A DNA stretch of 64,000 nt from an uncultured Aggregatibacter sp. (GCF_901873365.1 NZ_CABFLM010000071.1:35046-99045); one strand, 5' to 3'; positions 1 through 8,327 are shown, numbered from the stretch's first letter. Numbers and translations: made by a program. The notes: generated by a model not told the origin, from the sequence alone.

Positions 1-1574
1 TGCCGTTAGTGACCATCGATGGTGAAGATGCGCGTGATTTTGACGATGCGGTATTTTGCCAAAAACAAGGCAAAGGCTGGAAGCTTTGGGTAGCCATTGC
101 CGATGTGAGCTATTATGTTCGACCGAAAAGCGCATTGGACACGGAAGCCTATAATCGAGGCAATTCCGTCTATTTCCCAAATCGCGTCGTGCCAATGTTG
201 CCGGAAAAACTCTCCAATGGTTTATGTTCGTTAAATCCGCAAGTGGATCGCCTGTGTATGGTGTGTGAAATTACGATCTCTGCCAAAGGCAAAATGACAG
301 ACTATCAATTTTACGAAGCAGTGATGAACTCCCACGCCCGTTTAACCTATAACAAAGTGGCAAAAATACTGGAAAAAGACACCGCACTTTGTGAACGTTA
401 TGCATCCTTAGTACCTCACTTACAAGACCTGCATGAAATGTATCAGGCGTTGGTAAAAGCTCGCCAACAGCGCGGCGCCATCGAATTTGAAACCATTGAA
501 AGCAAATTTATTTTCAATGCGTTGGGACGTATTGAGCGGATTGAGCCAGTCGTGCGTAACGATGCCCATAAAATCATTGAAGAATGCATGATTTTAGCGA
601 ATATTGCGTCTGCCAACTTCATGGAAAAACATCAAGAACCGGCGCTTTACCGCATTCATGCCGTACCAAGTGAAGAAAAACTCACGGCATTTCGTAGTTT
701 CTTGGCGGAATGTGGCTTGAGTCTATCCGGTGGGAATAAACCGACACCGACCGATTATGCGCAGCTACTTGAACAGATTAAACCACGCCCGGATCACGAA
801 TTGATCCAAACCATGTTGCTACGTTCTATGAGCCAAGCGGTTTATAGCGCCGACAACATCGGTCACTTCGGTTTGGCATTAGAAGAATATGCCCATTTCA
901 CCTCGCCGATTCGTCGTTATCCGGATTTGACGTTACATCGTGGCATCAAATACTTATTGGCGAAACAAAAGGGCTCTAAACGTAAAACGACCGACACCGG
1001 TGGATATCATTATCCACTTGAAGAAATGGATCTCTTTGGCGCGCATTGTTCCTCCACAGAACGCCGCGCCGACGATGCCACCCGTGAAGTCGCCGATTGG
1101 CTGAAATGTGAATATATGCAGGATCATGTGGGCGAAGAATTTGACGGTGTCATTTCTTCCGTGACAGGTTTCGGCTTCTTTGTCCGCTTGAATGATCTGT
1201 TTATCGATGGCTTAGTGCATATTTCCGGTTTGGCGAATGACTACTACTTATTCGATATGCCGAAACAACGTCTGATCGGTGAAAACAGTGGCATGATTTT
1301 CCGTCTCGGTGATGCGGTGAAAGTGCGTGTAGAAGCCGTGAGTTTAGAGCAAAAACAAATTGATTTTTCTTTAATTTCAAGTGAACGCAAGCCTAAACGT
1401 AGTGGTAAAACAGCGCGAACAAAGGCGAAAAAAGCGGAAGTCAAAGCGCCTAAGAAAACAACGACAAACAAAAAGGCAAAAATAAACAAAAGTGCGGTCA
1501 AAAAAGGTAATGTTTCTAATATGAAATCCAATGCCGCATCCAAAACGAAAAAGGTAAAGAAAAAACATGAGTGA
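1..1574 (+). CDS. rnr: RNase R, 3' part (5' end outside window)
   Basis: This is a 3'-5' exoribonuclease that degrades structured RNA and acts in mRNA and rRNA quality control. The reading frame is open from the first bases of the window, so the N-terminal cold-shock domains are missing. The frame opens at the RNB catalytic signature TIDGEDARDFDDAV, whose aspartates bind Mg2+. It continues through the rest of the RNB domain (SPIRRYPDL near residue 300) and an S1 domain (about residues 375-455, GVISSVTGFGFFVRL). It ends in a Lys/Ala-rich tail of roughly 65 residues, typical of RNase R. An uptake signal near 1491 is translated inside this tail as Lys-Ser-Ala-Val. The stop overlaps the rlmB start by 8 bp, so the two genes are co-transcribed, as in enterobacteria. 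Confidence 0.96.
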   Translation, partial: PLVTIDGEDARDFDDAVFCQKQGKGWKLWVAIADVSYYVRPKSALDTEAYNRGNSVYFPNRVVPMLPEKLSNGLCSLNPQVDRLCMVCEITISAKGKMTDYQFYEAVMNSHARLTYNKVAKILEKDTALCERYASLVPHLQDLHEMYQALVKARQQRGAIEFETIESKFIFNALGRIERIEPVVRNDAHKIIEECMILANIASANFMEKHQEPALYRIHAVPSEEKLTAFRSFLAECGLSLSGGNKPTPTDYAQLLEQIKPRPDHELIQTMLLRSMSQAVYSADNIGHFGLALEEYAHFTSPIRRYPDLTLHRGIKYLLAKQKGSKRKTTDTGGYHYPLEEMDLFGAHCSSTERRADDATREVADWLKCEYMQDHVGEEFDGVISSVTGFGFFVRLNDLFIDGLVHISGLANDYYLFDMPKQRLIGENSGMIFRLGDAVKVRVEAVSLEQKQIDFSLISSERKPKRSGKTARTKAKKAEVKAPKKTTTNKKAKINKSAVKKGNVSNMKSNAASKTKKVKKKHE

Positions 1575-2307
1575 AACAATTTATGGCATCCACGCAGTAA
1601 AAGCATTTGTCTCTAACCATCCGGAACGTTTAATTGAAGTTTTGGCGTTAAAAGGCCGAGATGATCAACGCTTACAACCTTTGATTAATGAAATTCAACG
1701 ACTTGGCATTTCCGTTCAATTTTTAAATCGCCAAACCTTGGATAAAAAAGCGGAAGGCGAAGTGCACCAAGGCATTATTGCGCGAGTGCACCCGTTACCG
1801 GAATTAAATGAGCATGATTTGGATCGTTTACTCGAAATACGCAACGCGCCTTTATTATTGGTTTTAGATGGCGTCACCGATCCACATAACCTTGGCGCTT
1901 GTTTGCGAACGGCAGATGCAGCAGGCGTAACTGCAGTGATTGTGCCAAAAGATAAATCTGCCCAACTCAATTCGACCGCGCGAAAAGTGGCGTGTGGCGC
2001 AGCAGAAAATATCCCGCTTATTCGAGTGACTAACCTTGTCCGTACCCTGCGTGATCTACAAGAGCGACACAATGTATGGGTTGTTGGCACCGCCGGTGAA
2101 GCCACCGAAACTCTCTATCAAACCAAGCTCACAGGGGCGTTGGCGTTGGTCATGGGAGCAGAAGGCGAAGGCATGCGCCGCTTAACTCGAGAGCATTGTG
2201 ATCAACTCATCAGCATTCCAATGGCAGGTTCGGTTTCTTCCCTCAATGTCTCCGTGGCAACCGGTGTTTGTTTGTTTGAAATCGTCCGCCAACGGTTAGT
2301 AGTGTGA
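1567..2307 (+). CDS. rlmB: 23S rRNA (guanosine-2'-O-)-methyltransferase RlmB
   Basis: SpoU-family (SPOUT, trefoil-knot) methyltransferase that modifies G2251 in the peptidyl-transferase P-loop of 23S rRNA. It has the usual length for the family (246 aa). An N-terminal substrate-binding domain (about 1-75) is followed by the three SpoU motifs: NLGACLRTADAAG near residue 115, LVMGAEGEGMRRLT near 195, and SIPMAGSVSSLNVSVATGV near 215. The start overlaps the end of rnr, which supports an rnr-rlmB operon. After the stop there is about 100 bp with a single uptake signal before the convergent peroxidase gene. Confidence 0.96.
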   Translation: MSETIYGIHAVKAFVSNHPERLIEVLALKGRDDQRLQPLINEIQRLGISVQFLNRQTLDKKAEGEVHQGIIARVHPLPELNEHDLDRLLEIRNAPLLLVLDGVTDPHNLGACLRTADAAGVTAVIVPKDKSAQLNSTARKVACGAAENIPLIRVTNLVRTLRDLQERHNVWVVGTAGEATETLYQTKLTGALALVMGAEGEGMRRLTREHCDQLISIPMAGSVSSLNVSVATGVCLFEIVRQRLVV

Positions 2308-2411
2308 ACAAGCGGAAGAGATTAATTGCCTCAATTTTGGGTTAGTCTTCCCAGTATCGAGGCGTTTCATGCCGACTAAGTGCCTGTCAAGGTGAGGCGC
2401 GAAAAGTGCGG

Positions 2412-3593
2412 TCATTTTGACGGGCGTTTTTCAGATTGTCTCAGCAACGTTTCGTAGCGTTCATCTGTTAAGGTTTTCAAAAAGGCTTCAAGGTCGTCCA
2501 GTTGTTCATCGCTTAATGCTGGCGCCTTAAGATCTTCCTGATTCATTGTGGTGGCATATTCCGATGCGTCCCAAGGTTGTTGGGTTTCAGGGTTGAGTTT
2601 ACGTGCCGGGTTGTTGAAATGATCGAAATATTCCAACACAGTACGTAAATGTTTAAACACGCCGTTATGCATATAAGGTGCGGTGACGGCAATGTTGCGC
2701 AGGGTTGGTACTTTGAATTTGCCTTTTTGGCGTTGATCGCCTTTGACCATTGGGTTATCCAACAAGCCGTTATCGATAAAATCTTCGCTGAGCTGATTAT
2801 GCGCGATTAACCGCTGATTTTTCGGCACACCCATGTTGTAATAGCGATAATTCGTGAAAGTTTCTTCTTTATGTTCAGCTGGTTGCGCTTGGTGGCAGTT
2901 GCTGCAGTTGGTTTTGGTGTTATCAAAGAATAACTGCTGACCGCGCTTTTCTTGCGCAGTCATCGCGTATTTGCCCTGCAAAGATTTATCGTATTTGCTA
3001 TCAAAAGGATGTAATAAGCGTTTTTCTTTTTGGAATACGGCAAGGGCATCTTCCATCGCGGCATAAACGCTATCTACGCTGTCCCATGTGGCTTCGCCAT
3101 AATGTTGGGTTAAGAGCATGAAATACATCGGCGTATTGTAGATCCGTTTAGCCACAGAAAGTTTGTCCGGCATCCCCATTTCCACCGGATTGATAGGGGG
3201 GCCACCGGCTTGTTCGGCAACGTTCTTGGCACGCCCATCCCAGAATTGACCGCCTACATAATCTTGAATTTTTTCATCATAATGAAATTCGGGCGCGTAG
3301 CTGGCATAAAGCATGGTTGGTGCATTGCGTGTGCCGAACAGTTTGGGATCATCGCCTTGGGAGACCATTTTGTCTGCACTGTTTTCCCGTAAGTCAACAA
3401 AGGCGGTATCCGGGCTGTGGCAACTGGAGCAGCTTTGATTGCCATGAAAAGAAAGGTTATTGTCAAAAAATAAAATTTGTCCCAATAGAGCTTTATCAAT
3501 TCCGCCTTTCGGCATTTCACGAGCTTCTTTTTCTAAGGCAAGGGTTGAAAGAGGTAGCCAGACGGCAAATAGCGTGGTCAATAAACGGTTCAT
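2412..3593 (-). CDS. di-haem cytochrome c peroxidase (MauG/CcpA family)
   Basis: Periplasmic peroxidase that would reduce H2O2 using electrons from the respiratory chain. I start it at the ATG ending at 3593, because an AGGAAA ribosome site precedes it and a signal peptide follows directly (MNRLLTTLFAVWLPLSTLALE). Upstream in-frame codons give an implausible charged leader. From this start the protein is 393 aa with two c-type haem motifs, CSSCH at 55-59 and CSNCH at 230-234. The MHNG motif expected in this family lies between the second haem and the C terminus. With two haems and no third haem domain, it differs from the tri-haem quinol peroxidase described in A. actinomycetemcomitans. It is divergent from ytfE, with an FNR-like site between them. 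Family is firm; electron donor is unknown. Confidence 0.9.
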   Translation of the reverse strand: MNRLLTTLFAVWLPLSTLALEKEAREMPKGGIDKALLGQILFFDNNLSFHGNQSCSSCHSPDTAFVDLRENSADKMVSQGDDPKLFGTRNAPTMLYASYAPEFHYDEKIQDYVGGQFWDGRAKNVAEQAGGPPINPVEMGMPDKLSVAKRIYNTPMYFMLLTQHYGEATWDSVDSVYAAMEDALAVFQKEKRLLHPFDSKYDKSLQGKYAMTAQEKRGQQLFFDNTKTNCSNCHQAQPAEHKEETFTNYRYYNMGVPKNQRLIAHNQLSEDFIDNGLLDNPMVKGDQRQKGKFKVPTLRNIAVTAPYMHNGVFKHLRTVLEYFDHFNNPARKLNPETQQPWDASEYATTMNQEDLKAPALSDEQLDDLEAFLKTLTDERYETLLRQSEKRPSK

Positions 3594-3671
3594 GGTGTTT
3601 CCTTGTAAAGTGATGCTATTTAGGATACCGCTTTTCGACTTTTTCCGTCTTCCCATTTTAAGGTATGACCT

Positions 3672-3685
3672 TTGACCTGAATCAT
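3672..3685. promoter_or_regulatory. candidate FNR site between peroxidase gene and ytfE
   Basis: TTGACCTGAATCAT matches the FNR consensus TTGAT-N4-ATCAA at four of five bases in each half. ytfE is a known strongly FNR-dependent gene in H. influenzae, and FNR also controls some cytochrome c peroxidases. I could not place a convincing -10 box at the ideal distance on either side, so the match is suggestive only. Confidence 0.4.
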
Positions 3686-3784
3686 ATAAAACAAATTTTT
3701 TTAAAAAAGCCCTTTATCTTTTTAGAGAATAGTTTACTATTTTGCTAGGTTTTTTATTATTAACACATTATGGGGGAAATTAGA

Positions 3785-4462
3785 ATGTCTTTTGCCGATA
3801 AGAAATTAAGTGAAATTGCGATTTCAATTCCGGGATCAACCGCACTTTTACGTGAATATGATTTAGATTTTTGTTGTGGTGGTGCGGATACCTTGGGTGC
3901 TGCGGTTGCCGAGAAAAATTTAAATTTAGCGGAAATCGAAGCACGTTTAACCGAACTACAAGAGAGTAAACAGCAAGATGATGAGCAACGTTGGTTGACT
4001 GCACCTTATGCCGAGATCATCGATCATATTATTCATCGTTATCATGAGCGTCATCGTGCTCAGCTGCAAGAGCTTATTGTACTGGCTGAACGCGTAGAAT
4101 CTGTACATGGCGATCGTGATGATTGCCCGGTCGGTGTGGCAGCTGAATTACACAATGTTTATGCCGATTTAAGCAGCCATATGATGAAAGAAGAGCAAAT
4201 TTTATTTCCAATGATCAAAATGGGCAATTACGCCATGGCAAGAATGCCGATTCAAGTAATGGAACATGAACATGCCGAACATGGAGAACATTTAGAGGTG
4301 CTAAAAGCCTTGACCAATAACTTAACGCCACCGGCAGATGCTTGCAATACTTGGCGCGCACTCTATAGCGGCATTAAAGAATTTATGGATGATTTAATGA
4401 TGCACATTCATACGGAAAATAATATTCTATTTCCTCGTGTGATTGAAGAAGGCAGCCGATAA
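3785..4462 (+). CDS. ytfE: iron-sulfur cluster repair di-iron protein YtfE (RIC/DnrN/ScdA)
   Basis: Cytoplasmic hemerythrin-like protein that restores Fe-S clusters damaged by nitric oxide or peroxide. I start it at the second ATG of the frame (3785). A run of five G with A follows the first ATG and sits at ribosome-site distance from the second, and MSFADKKLSEIAISIPG lines up with the start of E. coli YtfE. The N-terminal ScdA_N domain carries the DFCCGG cysteines (about residues 24-29). The di-iron ligands are visible in HRYHERH, SHMMKEEQILFP, EHEHAEHGEH and HIHTENNILFP. Length (225 aa) is normal. It is followed by its own rho-independent terminator. Confidence 0.95.
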   Translation: MSFADKKLSEIAISIPGSTALLREYDLDFCCGGADTLGAAVAEKNLNLAEIEARLTELQESKQQDDEQRWLTAPYAEIIDHIIHRYHERHRAQLQELIVLAERVESVHGDRDDCPVGVAAELHNVYADLSSHMMKEEQILFPMIKMGNYAMARMPIQVMEHEHAEHGEHLEVLKALTNNLTPPADACNTWRALYSGIKEFMDDLMMHIHTENNILFPRVIEEGSR

Positions 4463-4471
4463 GCGCAAACT

Positions 4472-4616
4472 CCAAAATTCAACATTAATAAGCCATTAAT
4501 ACAGTATTAATGGCTTTTTTATTTACCCCTCGTAGCGTGCAACTTGTTGCACGAATGATTAAAACATTAACCTCGATGCGTAATTCACGATTTCGTGCAA
4601 CAAGTTGCACGCTACG
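4472..4616. repeat. dispersed palindromic repeat, copy 1 (paired inverted arms)
   Basis: Two perfect 25-bp inverted arms, 4531-4555 and 4592-4616, face each other across 36 bp. Each arm begins CGTAGCGTGCAAC and is itself nearly palindromic (GTGCAAC-TT-GTTGCAC), so the element could fold as one long hairpin or two short ones. The left side carries CCAAAATTCAACAT (4472-4485) and ATTTACCCCT (4521-4530). Both blocks recur before the copy at the end of the window. The ytfE terminator lies between them here. Confidence 0.85.
4491..4519 (+). terminator. ytfE rho-independent terminator
   Basis: AGCCATTAAT and ATTAATGGCT form a 10-bp stem with a 5-nt loop, followed by six T. It lies 28 bp after the ytfE stop. 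Confidence 0.85.
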
Positions 4617-4660
4617 ATTCACTAAAATAGTGATATGAAAATAAACACGGCTGTCAGTTT

Positions 4661-4735
4661 TCACAAGCCCCTTGAGAGGCTTGTGAAGTATAGACCCTTA
4701 TAGGGGAGCCTAAAAACCGCACGTTTTACGTGCGG
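4661..4735. repeat. tandem hairpins resembling an IS200/IS605-type end
   Basis: Hairpin TCACAAGCC / GGCTTGTGA (4661-4686) is followed by a short CCCTTATAGGG palindrome and then TAAAAACC opening an 8-bp stem with a 3-nt loop (CCGCACGT-TTT-ACGTGCGG, 4717-4735). A second cluster with the same TAAAAACC plus 8-bp stem and 3-nt loop lies at 63833-63874. Subterminal hairpins of this kind are typical of IS200/IS605 ends. No transposase is present, so this would be a remnant or a non-autonomous element. I cannot exclude an unrelated structured RNA. Confidence 0.35.
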
Positions 4736-4824
4736 ATTGTTATTGTTCCTTGACTTGGCGTAAAATACGTCAGAAATCGACCGCACTTTTTCCTTTTCCT
4801 TGTTTCCCTTTTCCCAAAAAAGAA

Positions 4825-4860
4825 AAAACCGCTATCCAATTTCTGAATAGCGGGGAGGTC
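4825..4860 (-). terminator. rho-independent terminator on minus strand, gene unassigned
   Basis: Read on the minus strand, CCGCTAT and ATAGCGG form a stem (4829-4853) followed by six T, a short C, then more T. The dxs transcript already has a terminator at 4988-5023, so this second one about 130 bp farther on has no protein gene to serve. It may end a small RNA (see findings) or act as a back-up for dxs. The rest of 4740-4985 holds one uptake signal and no convincing ORF. Confidence 0.7.
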
Positions 4861-4987
4861 TTAAATATAAGAAAACGTTAAAAGACGACTGCATTTGCAG
4901 CGCACTAGCATTTGTTAAGACTGAACATCTGAAAAATAGTTCAACGAAAAGTGAAAATTTCTTTGCTTTTTTTAATAGCGACCAAAA

Positions 4988-5023
4988 AGAAAAACGACAG
5001 AGGTTGAATCCTCTGTCGTTTTT
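4988..5023 (-). terminator. dxs terminator
   Basis: Inverted repeat AACGACAGAGG / CCTCTGTCGTT with a 6-nt loop and T-runs on both sides, 12 bp after the dxs stop. It could act in both directions. Confidence 0.85.
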
Positions 5024-5034
5024 GATTGAGAGTG

Positions 5035-6891
5035 CTATTTCTCAGCCAGAAAATCCACGATTTGGTGTTCAATGCCTGCAGCATCCAATTTTAAATCAGT
5101 GAGCGTTTCTGCTTGCGATCCTTGAGGGATAAAGAAATCCGGTAGACCTAATTGCAACAATTTCACTTGGTGTTGCTGCTGATTCAATACTTCCGCCACG
5201 GCACTTCCGGCACCGCCTTGAATCGCATTTTCTTCTAATGTCACAAGGAGTTCATGGCTGTTGGCAATCTCGTTAATACGAGTTGCATCTAATGGTTTTA
5301 CAAACCGCATATCAATTACGGTTGCATCCAGTTTTTCCGCGGCAATCAAGGCATTTGGTAAAAGCGCACCAAAATTTAAAATGGCGATTTTTTTACCTTC
5401 ACGAACAAGTTTTGATTTCCCCAATTCCAATGGTTGTAAAGGTTCTAAGGTGACACCCATGGCATTTCCGCGTGGATAACGCACGGCAGCAGGTTTGCCA
5501 CAATGATAGCCGGTATAAAGCATTTGGCGGCATTCATTTTCATCGCTTGGTGTCATGATGATCAGGTTTGGAATACAGCGCATGAAACTGATATCAAATG
5601 CACCTTGGTGAGTTTGACCATCGGCACCGACAATGCCTGCACGGTCAATGGCGAAGAGAACCGGCAGATCTTGAATGGCGACATCATGAATGAGTTGGTC
5701 ATAAGCACGTTGCAAGAAAGTTGAATAAATAGCAACCACAGGCTTGTATCCACCAATTGCCAAACCGGCTGCAAAGGTTACCGCGTGTTGTTCAGCAATC
5801 GCCACATCAAAATACTGTTGTGGGAAACGTTGAGAAAATTCCACCATGCCGGAACCTTCGCGCATTGCCGGGGTGATGCCGATAAGTTTTGGATCTCGTT
5901 CTGCCATTTCACACAACCAATCGCCGAAAATTTTGGAATAGGTTGGAGTGGCATTGGATTTGGGTAACTGACCGCTTAAATGGTCGAATTTTGGCACGCC
6001 ATGGAAACCGATAGGATCTTTTTCTGCCGGTGTATAGCCTTTACCCTTCTTGGTTTTTATGTGGAGTAATTGAGGGCCTTTTAGATCGCGCATATTGCTC
6101 AATGTCGCGATTAATTCATCAATATTGTGTCCGTCGATAGGGCCAATATAGTTGAAACCCAATTCTTCGAATAAGGTACTTTCCGGTGAGAACATCACGC
6201 CTTTCATGTGCTCTTCGGTTTTTTTCATAAAGTTTTTTACCGTTGGCACTTTATCGAGAATTTTTTTGCTACCGTCGCGCACGGTAGAGTAGAACGAACC
6301 GGAGAAAATTCGGGCAAGGTGGTTGTTTAACGCGCCGACATTTTCCGAAATAGACATTTCGTTATCATTTAAAATCACCAACATATTGGTGTGCAATGCA
6401 CCGGCATGATTTAATGCCTCAAATGCCATACCTGCCGTAATGGCGCCGTCACCGATGACACAAACCGTTTGCCTTCCGGCATTTTCCCGTTCTGCGGCAA
6501 TGGCAATGCCTAATCCTGCACTGATCGAGGTGGAAGAGTGTCCTACGCTTAAGACGTCAAATTCGCTTTCACCACGCCAAGGGAAGGGGTGTAACCCGCC
6601 TTTTTGTCGAATAGTCGACATTTGGTCACGACGACCTGTTAAGATTTTATGCGGATAGGCTTGATGGCCTACATCCCAAATTAACTGATCGAAAGGCGTT
6701 TTAAAGACATAATGCAGCGCAACGGTCAGTTCCACCGTGCCTAAACCGGACGCTAAATGTCCGCTACTTTGGCTCACCGATTCCAGCAAATATTCGCGTA
6801 GCTCTCGACACACTTGAGGGAGTTGTTCTTTGTTTAACAAGCGTAAATCTTCAGGCGAATTAATCAATGATAAAAGGGGGTAGTTTTGCAT
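5035..6891 (-). CDS. dxs: 1-deoxy-D-xylulose-5-phosphate synthase
   Basis: First enzyme of the non-mevalonate (MEP) isoprenoid pathway. It condenses pyruvate with glyceraldehyde-3-phosphate using thiamine diphosphate (ThDP). The 618-aa length is normal. The ThDP-binding stretch is visible at GDGAITAGMAFEALNHAG (about residue 150). The central pyrimidine-binding domain contains GIVGADGQTHQGAFDIS, and the transketolase C-terminal domain starts near residue 490. It is the last gene of an xseB-ispA-dxs operon on the minus strand, 81 bp after ispA. Confidence 0.97.
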   Translation of the reverse strand: MQNYPLLSLINSPEDLRLLNKEQLPQVCRELREYLLESVSQSSGHLASGLGTVELTVALHYVFKTPFDQLIWDVGHQAYPHKILTGRRDQMSTIRQKGGLHPFPWRGESEFDVLSVGHSSTSISAGLGIAIAAERENAGRQTVCVIGDGAITAGMAFEALNHAGALHTNMLVILNDNEMSISENVGALNNHLARIFSGSFYSTVRDGSKKILDKVPTVKNFMKKTEEHMKGVMFSPESTLFEELGFNYIGPIDGHNIDELIATLSNMRDLKGPQLLHIKTKKGKGYTPAEKDPIGFHGVPKFDHLSGQLPKSNATPTYSKIFGDWLCEMAERDPKLIGITPAMREGSGMVEFSQRFPQQYFDVAIAEQHAVTFAAGLAIGGYKPVVAIYSTFLQRAYDQLIHDVAIQDLPVLFAIDRAGIVGADGQTHQGAFDISFMRCIPNLIIMTPSDENECRQMLYTGYHCGKPAAVRYPRGNAMGVTLEPLQPLELGKSKLVREGKKIAILNFGALLPNALIAAEKLDATVIDMRFVKPLDATRINEIANSHELLVTLEENAIQGGAGSAVAEVLNQQQHQVKLLQLGLPDFFIPQGSQAETLTDLKLDAAGIEHQIVDFLAEK

Positions 6892-6972
6892 AAGGGTTAA
6901 TCAATCCAACGTTAAAATTTATCTATCACTACGTTAAAAACAGGTCTAATTTCCACCGCACTTTGGGGGAGA

Positions 6973-7863
6973 TTAGCTTTTTCGTTTAATGATAAATTCC
7001 GCCAACGCATAAAGTGCGGTGGTATCAAAAGGTAAATCTCTCAGTTCGGCTAATGCCATTTCGTAAAGTTCTTGTGCTTTTTGTTTGGCACCTTCCAGCC
7101 CCAATAATTTCGGATAAGTGCTTTTATCAGCCGTCAAGTCGGAGCCGACCGTTTTGCCGATGGTTTCGCTGTCGCCCTCAATGTCTAAAATATCATCTTG
7201 TACTTGGAAGGCGAGTCCAATTGCCGTGGCATAGCGTTCCAGCGGTTGTGCTAAAGCCTTGTCTGCAAAATGAGGCGAGCAAATAAAGCCCATCGTGAGC
7301 GCTGCCGTGAGCAAGGCACCGGTTTTATTTAAGTGGATATGTTCTAATTCTTGCAGGCTGATGACTTTGTGTTCTGATATTAAATCCAGACTTTGTCCCA
7401 AGCACATGCCTTTGACACCGGAAGCGGCACTTAAGGTTTTAATGAGCGCTAGCTTTTGTTCCGCTGATAGCGTTGGAATATCCGTTAAGATTTCAAAGGC
7501 AAAGGCTTGCAATGCATCACCGGCTAAAATTGCGGTGGCTTCGTCAAATGCAATGTGGCAAGTTTTGTGGCCGCGACGCAATTCATCGTCGTCCATGGCA
7601 GGCAAATCATCATGAATCAAAGAATAAGCATGAATGGCTTCAATGGCGGCTGCCGCATAATCAAGCTGCGCTAAATCGGCACCAAGCATTCTGCCGGTGG
7701 CATAAACTAAAAAGGGGCGAATGCGTTTTCCACCTAATAACAAGCCATATTTCATGGCGTCAGCTAAAGGCGCGGGCGCGCTATCAAGGTGGGCAAATTG
7801 ATCGGCTAAAAAATGATTAATTCGCTGCTGAACTTGCTGTAAATCTTCTGAGAACTGATACAT
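6973..7863 (-). CDS. ispA: farnesyl diphosphate synthase (geranyltranstransferase)
   Basis: Prenyl synthase that makes C15 farnesyl diphosphate for undecaprenyl, quinone and haem side chains. I start it at the ATG ending at 7863 (MYQFSEDLQQ). It lies 10 bp after the xseB stop with GGGGCGG just upstream; the longer frame would overlap xseB. The two aspartate-rich motifs are present, DDLPAMDDDE near residue 85 and DDILDIEGD near 225. The product is about 296 aa, normal for the family. It shares an operon with xseB and dxs. Confidence 0.96.
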   Translation of the reverse strand: MYQFSEDLQQVQQRINHFLADQFAHLDSAPAPLADAMKYGLLLGGKRIRPFLVYATGRMLGADLAQLDYAAAAIEAIHAYSLIHDDLPAMDDDELRRGHKTCHIAFDEATAILAGDALQAFAFEILTDIPTLSAEQKLALIKTLSAASGVKGMCLGQSLDLISEHKVISLQELEHIHLNKTGALLTAALTMGFICSPHFADKALAQPLERYATAIGLAFQVQDDILDIEGDSETIGKTVGSDLTADKSTYPKLLGLEGAKQKAQELYEMALAELRDLPFDTTALYALAEFIIKRKS

Positions 7864-7873
7864 TACCGCCCCG

Positions 7874-8119
7874 TTATTCTTCCGCTTGATAATCACTGAG
7901 TTTGGCACTTTCGTTTTTTTGTAACAAAATTTGGATGTGCTGTTCCGCTTGCTGTAAGCGTTCTTGACCTAACTGAGCCAGCTTGATGCCTTGTTCAAAA
8001 TCTTTTAATGCTTCTTCAAGAGAAAGGTCGTTATTTTCCAAACGGGAGACGATTTCTTCCAGTTGTTTTAAGGTATTTTCAAAATCCGGTTCGTTTTTTT
8101 CAGCCGGTTTGCGCGCCAT
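7874..8119 (-). CDS. xseB: exodeoxyribonuclease VII small subunit
   Basis: Small helical subunit of exonuclease VII, which degrades single-stranded DNA from both ends. The 81-aa protein carries the family core FENTLKQLEEIVSRLENNDLSLEEALKDFEQGIKLA. It is the first gene of the xseB-ispA-dxs operon, the common gammaproteobacterial order. The large subunit XseA is encoded separately at 25.2-26.6 kb. Confidence 0.95.
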   Translation of the reverse strand: MARKPAEKNEPDFENTLKQLEEIVSRLENNDLSLEEALKDFEQGIKLAQLGQERLQQAEQHIQILLQKNESAKLSDYQAEE

Positions 8120-8210
8120 GGTCTTATCCTTTTTTGCAGCAAAATAGAATTGTCGTATTGTACTTGATTTTTATCGCTATTGTTAGGAAGAATTGCGTGA
8201 AGTGGGCGCA

Positions 8211-8251
8211 AAAGTGCGGTCGAAATATACGGTGTTTTTTGACCGCACTTT
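8211..8251. terminator. inverted pair of uptake signals between divergent xseB and arcB
   Basis: AAAGTGCGGTC (8211-8221) and GACCGCACTTT (8241-8251) form an 11-bp stem over a 19-nt loop. Inverted uptake-signal pairs usually act as terminators after genes in Haemophilus. This one lies between two divergent genes, so what it would terminate is unclear. Read in the arcB direction it lacks a strong T-run. Confidence 0.5.
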
Positions 8252-8327
8252 CGTGCAGTAAGAAAACTTTTCCGTGTAAATGGCGCAATTCAGGTACAAT
8301 GCACATTATTTTTTGTTATGGATTCTT

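Noticed and set aside
1244..1606. Minus-strand ORFs rich in Phe and Leu opposite the end of rnr
   Set aside because: They are the reverse reading of the Lys-rich RNase R tail and have no ribosome site or family features.
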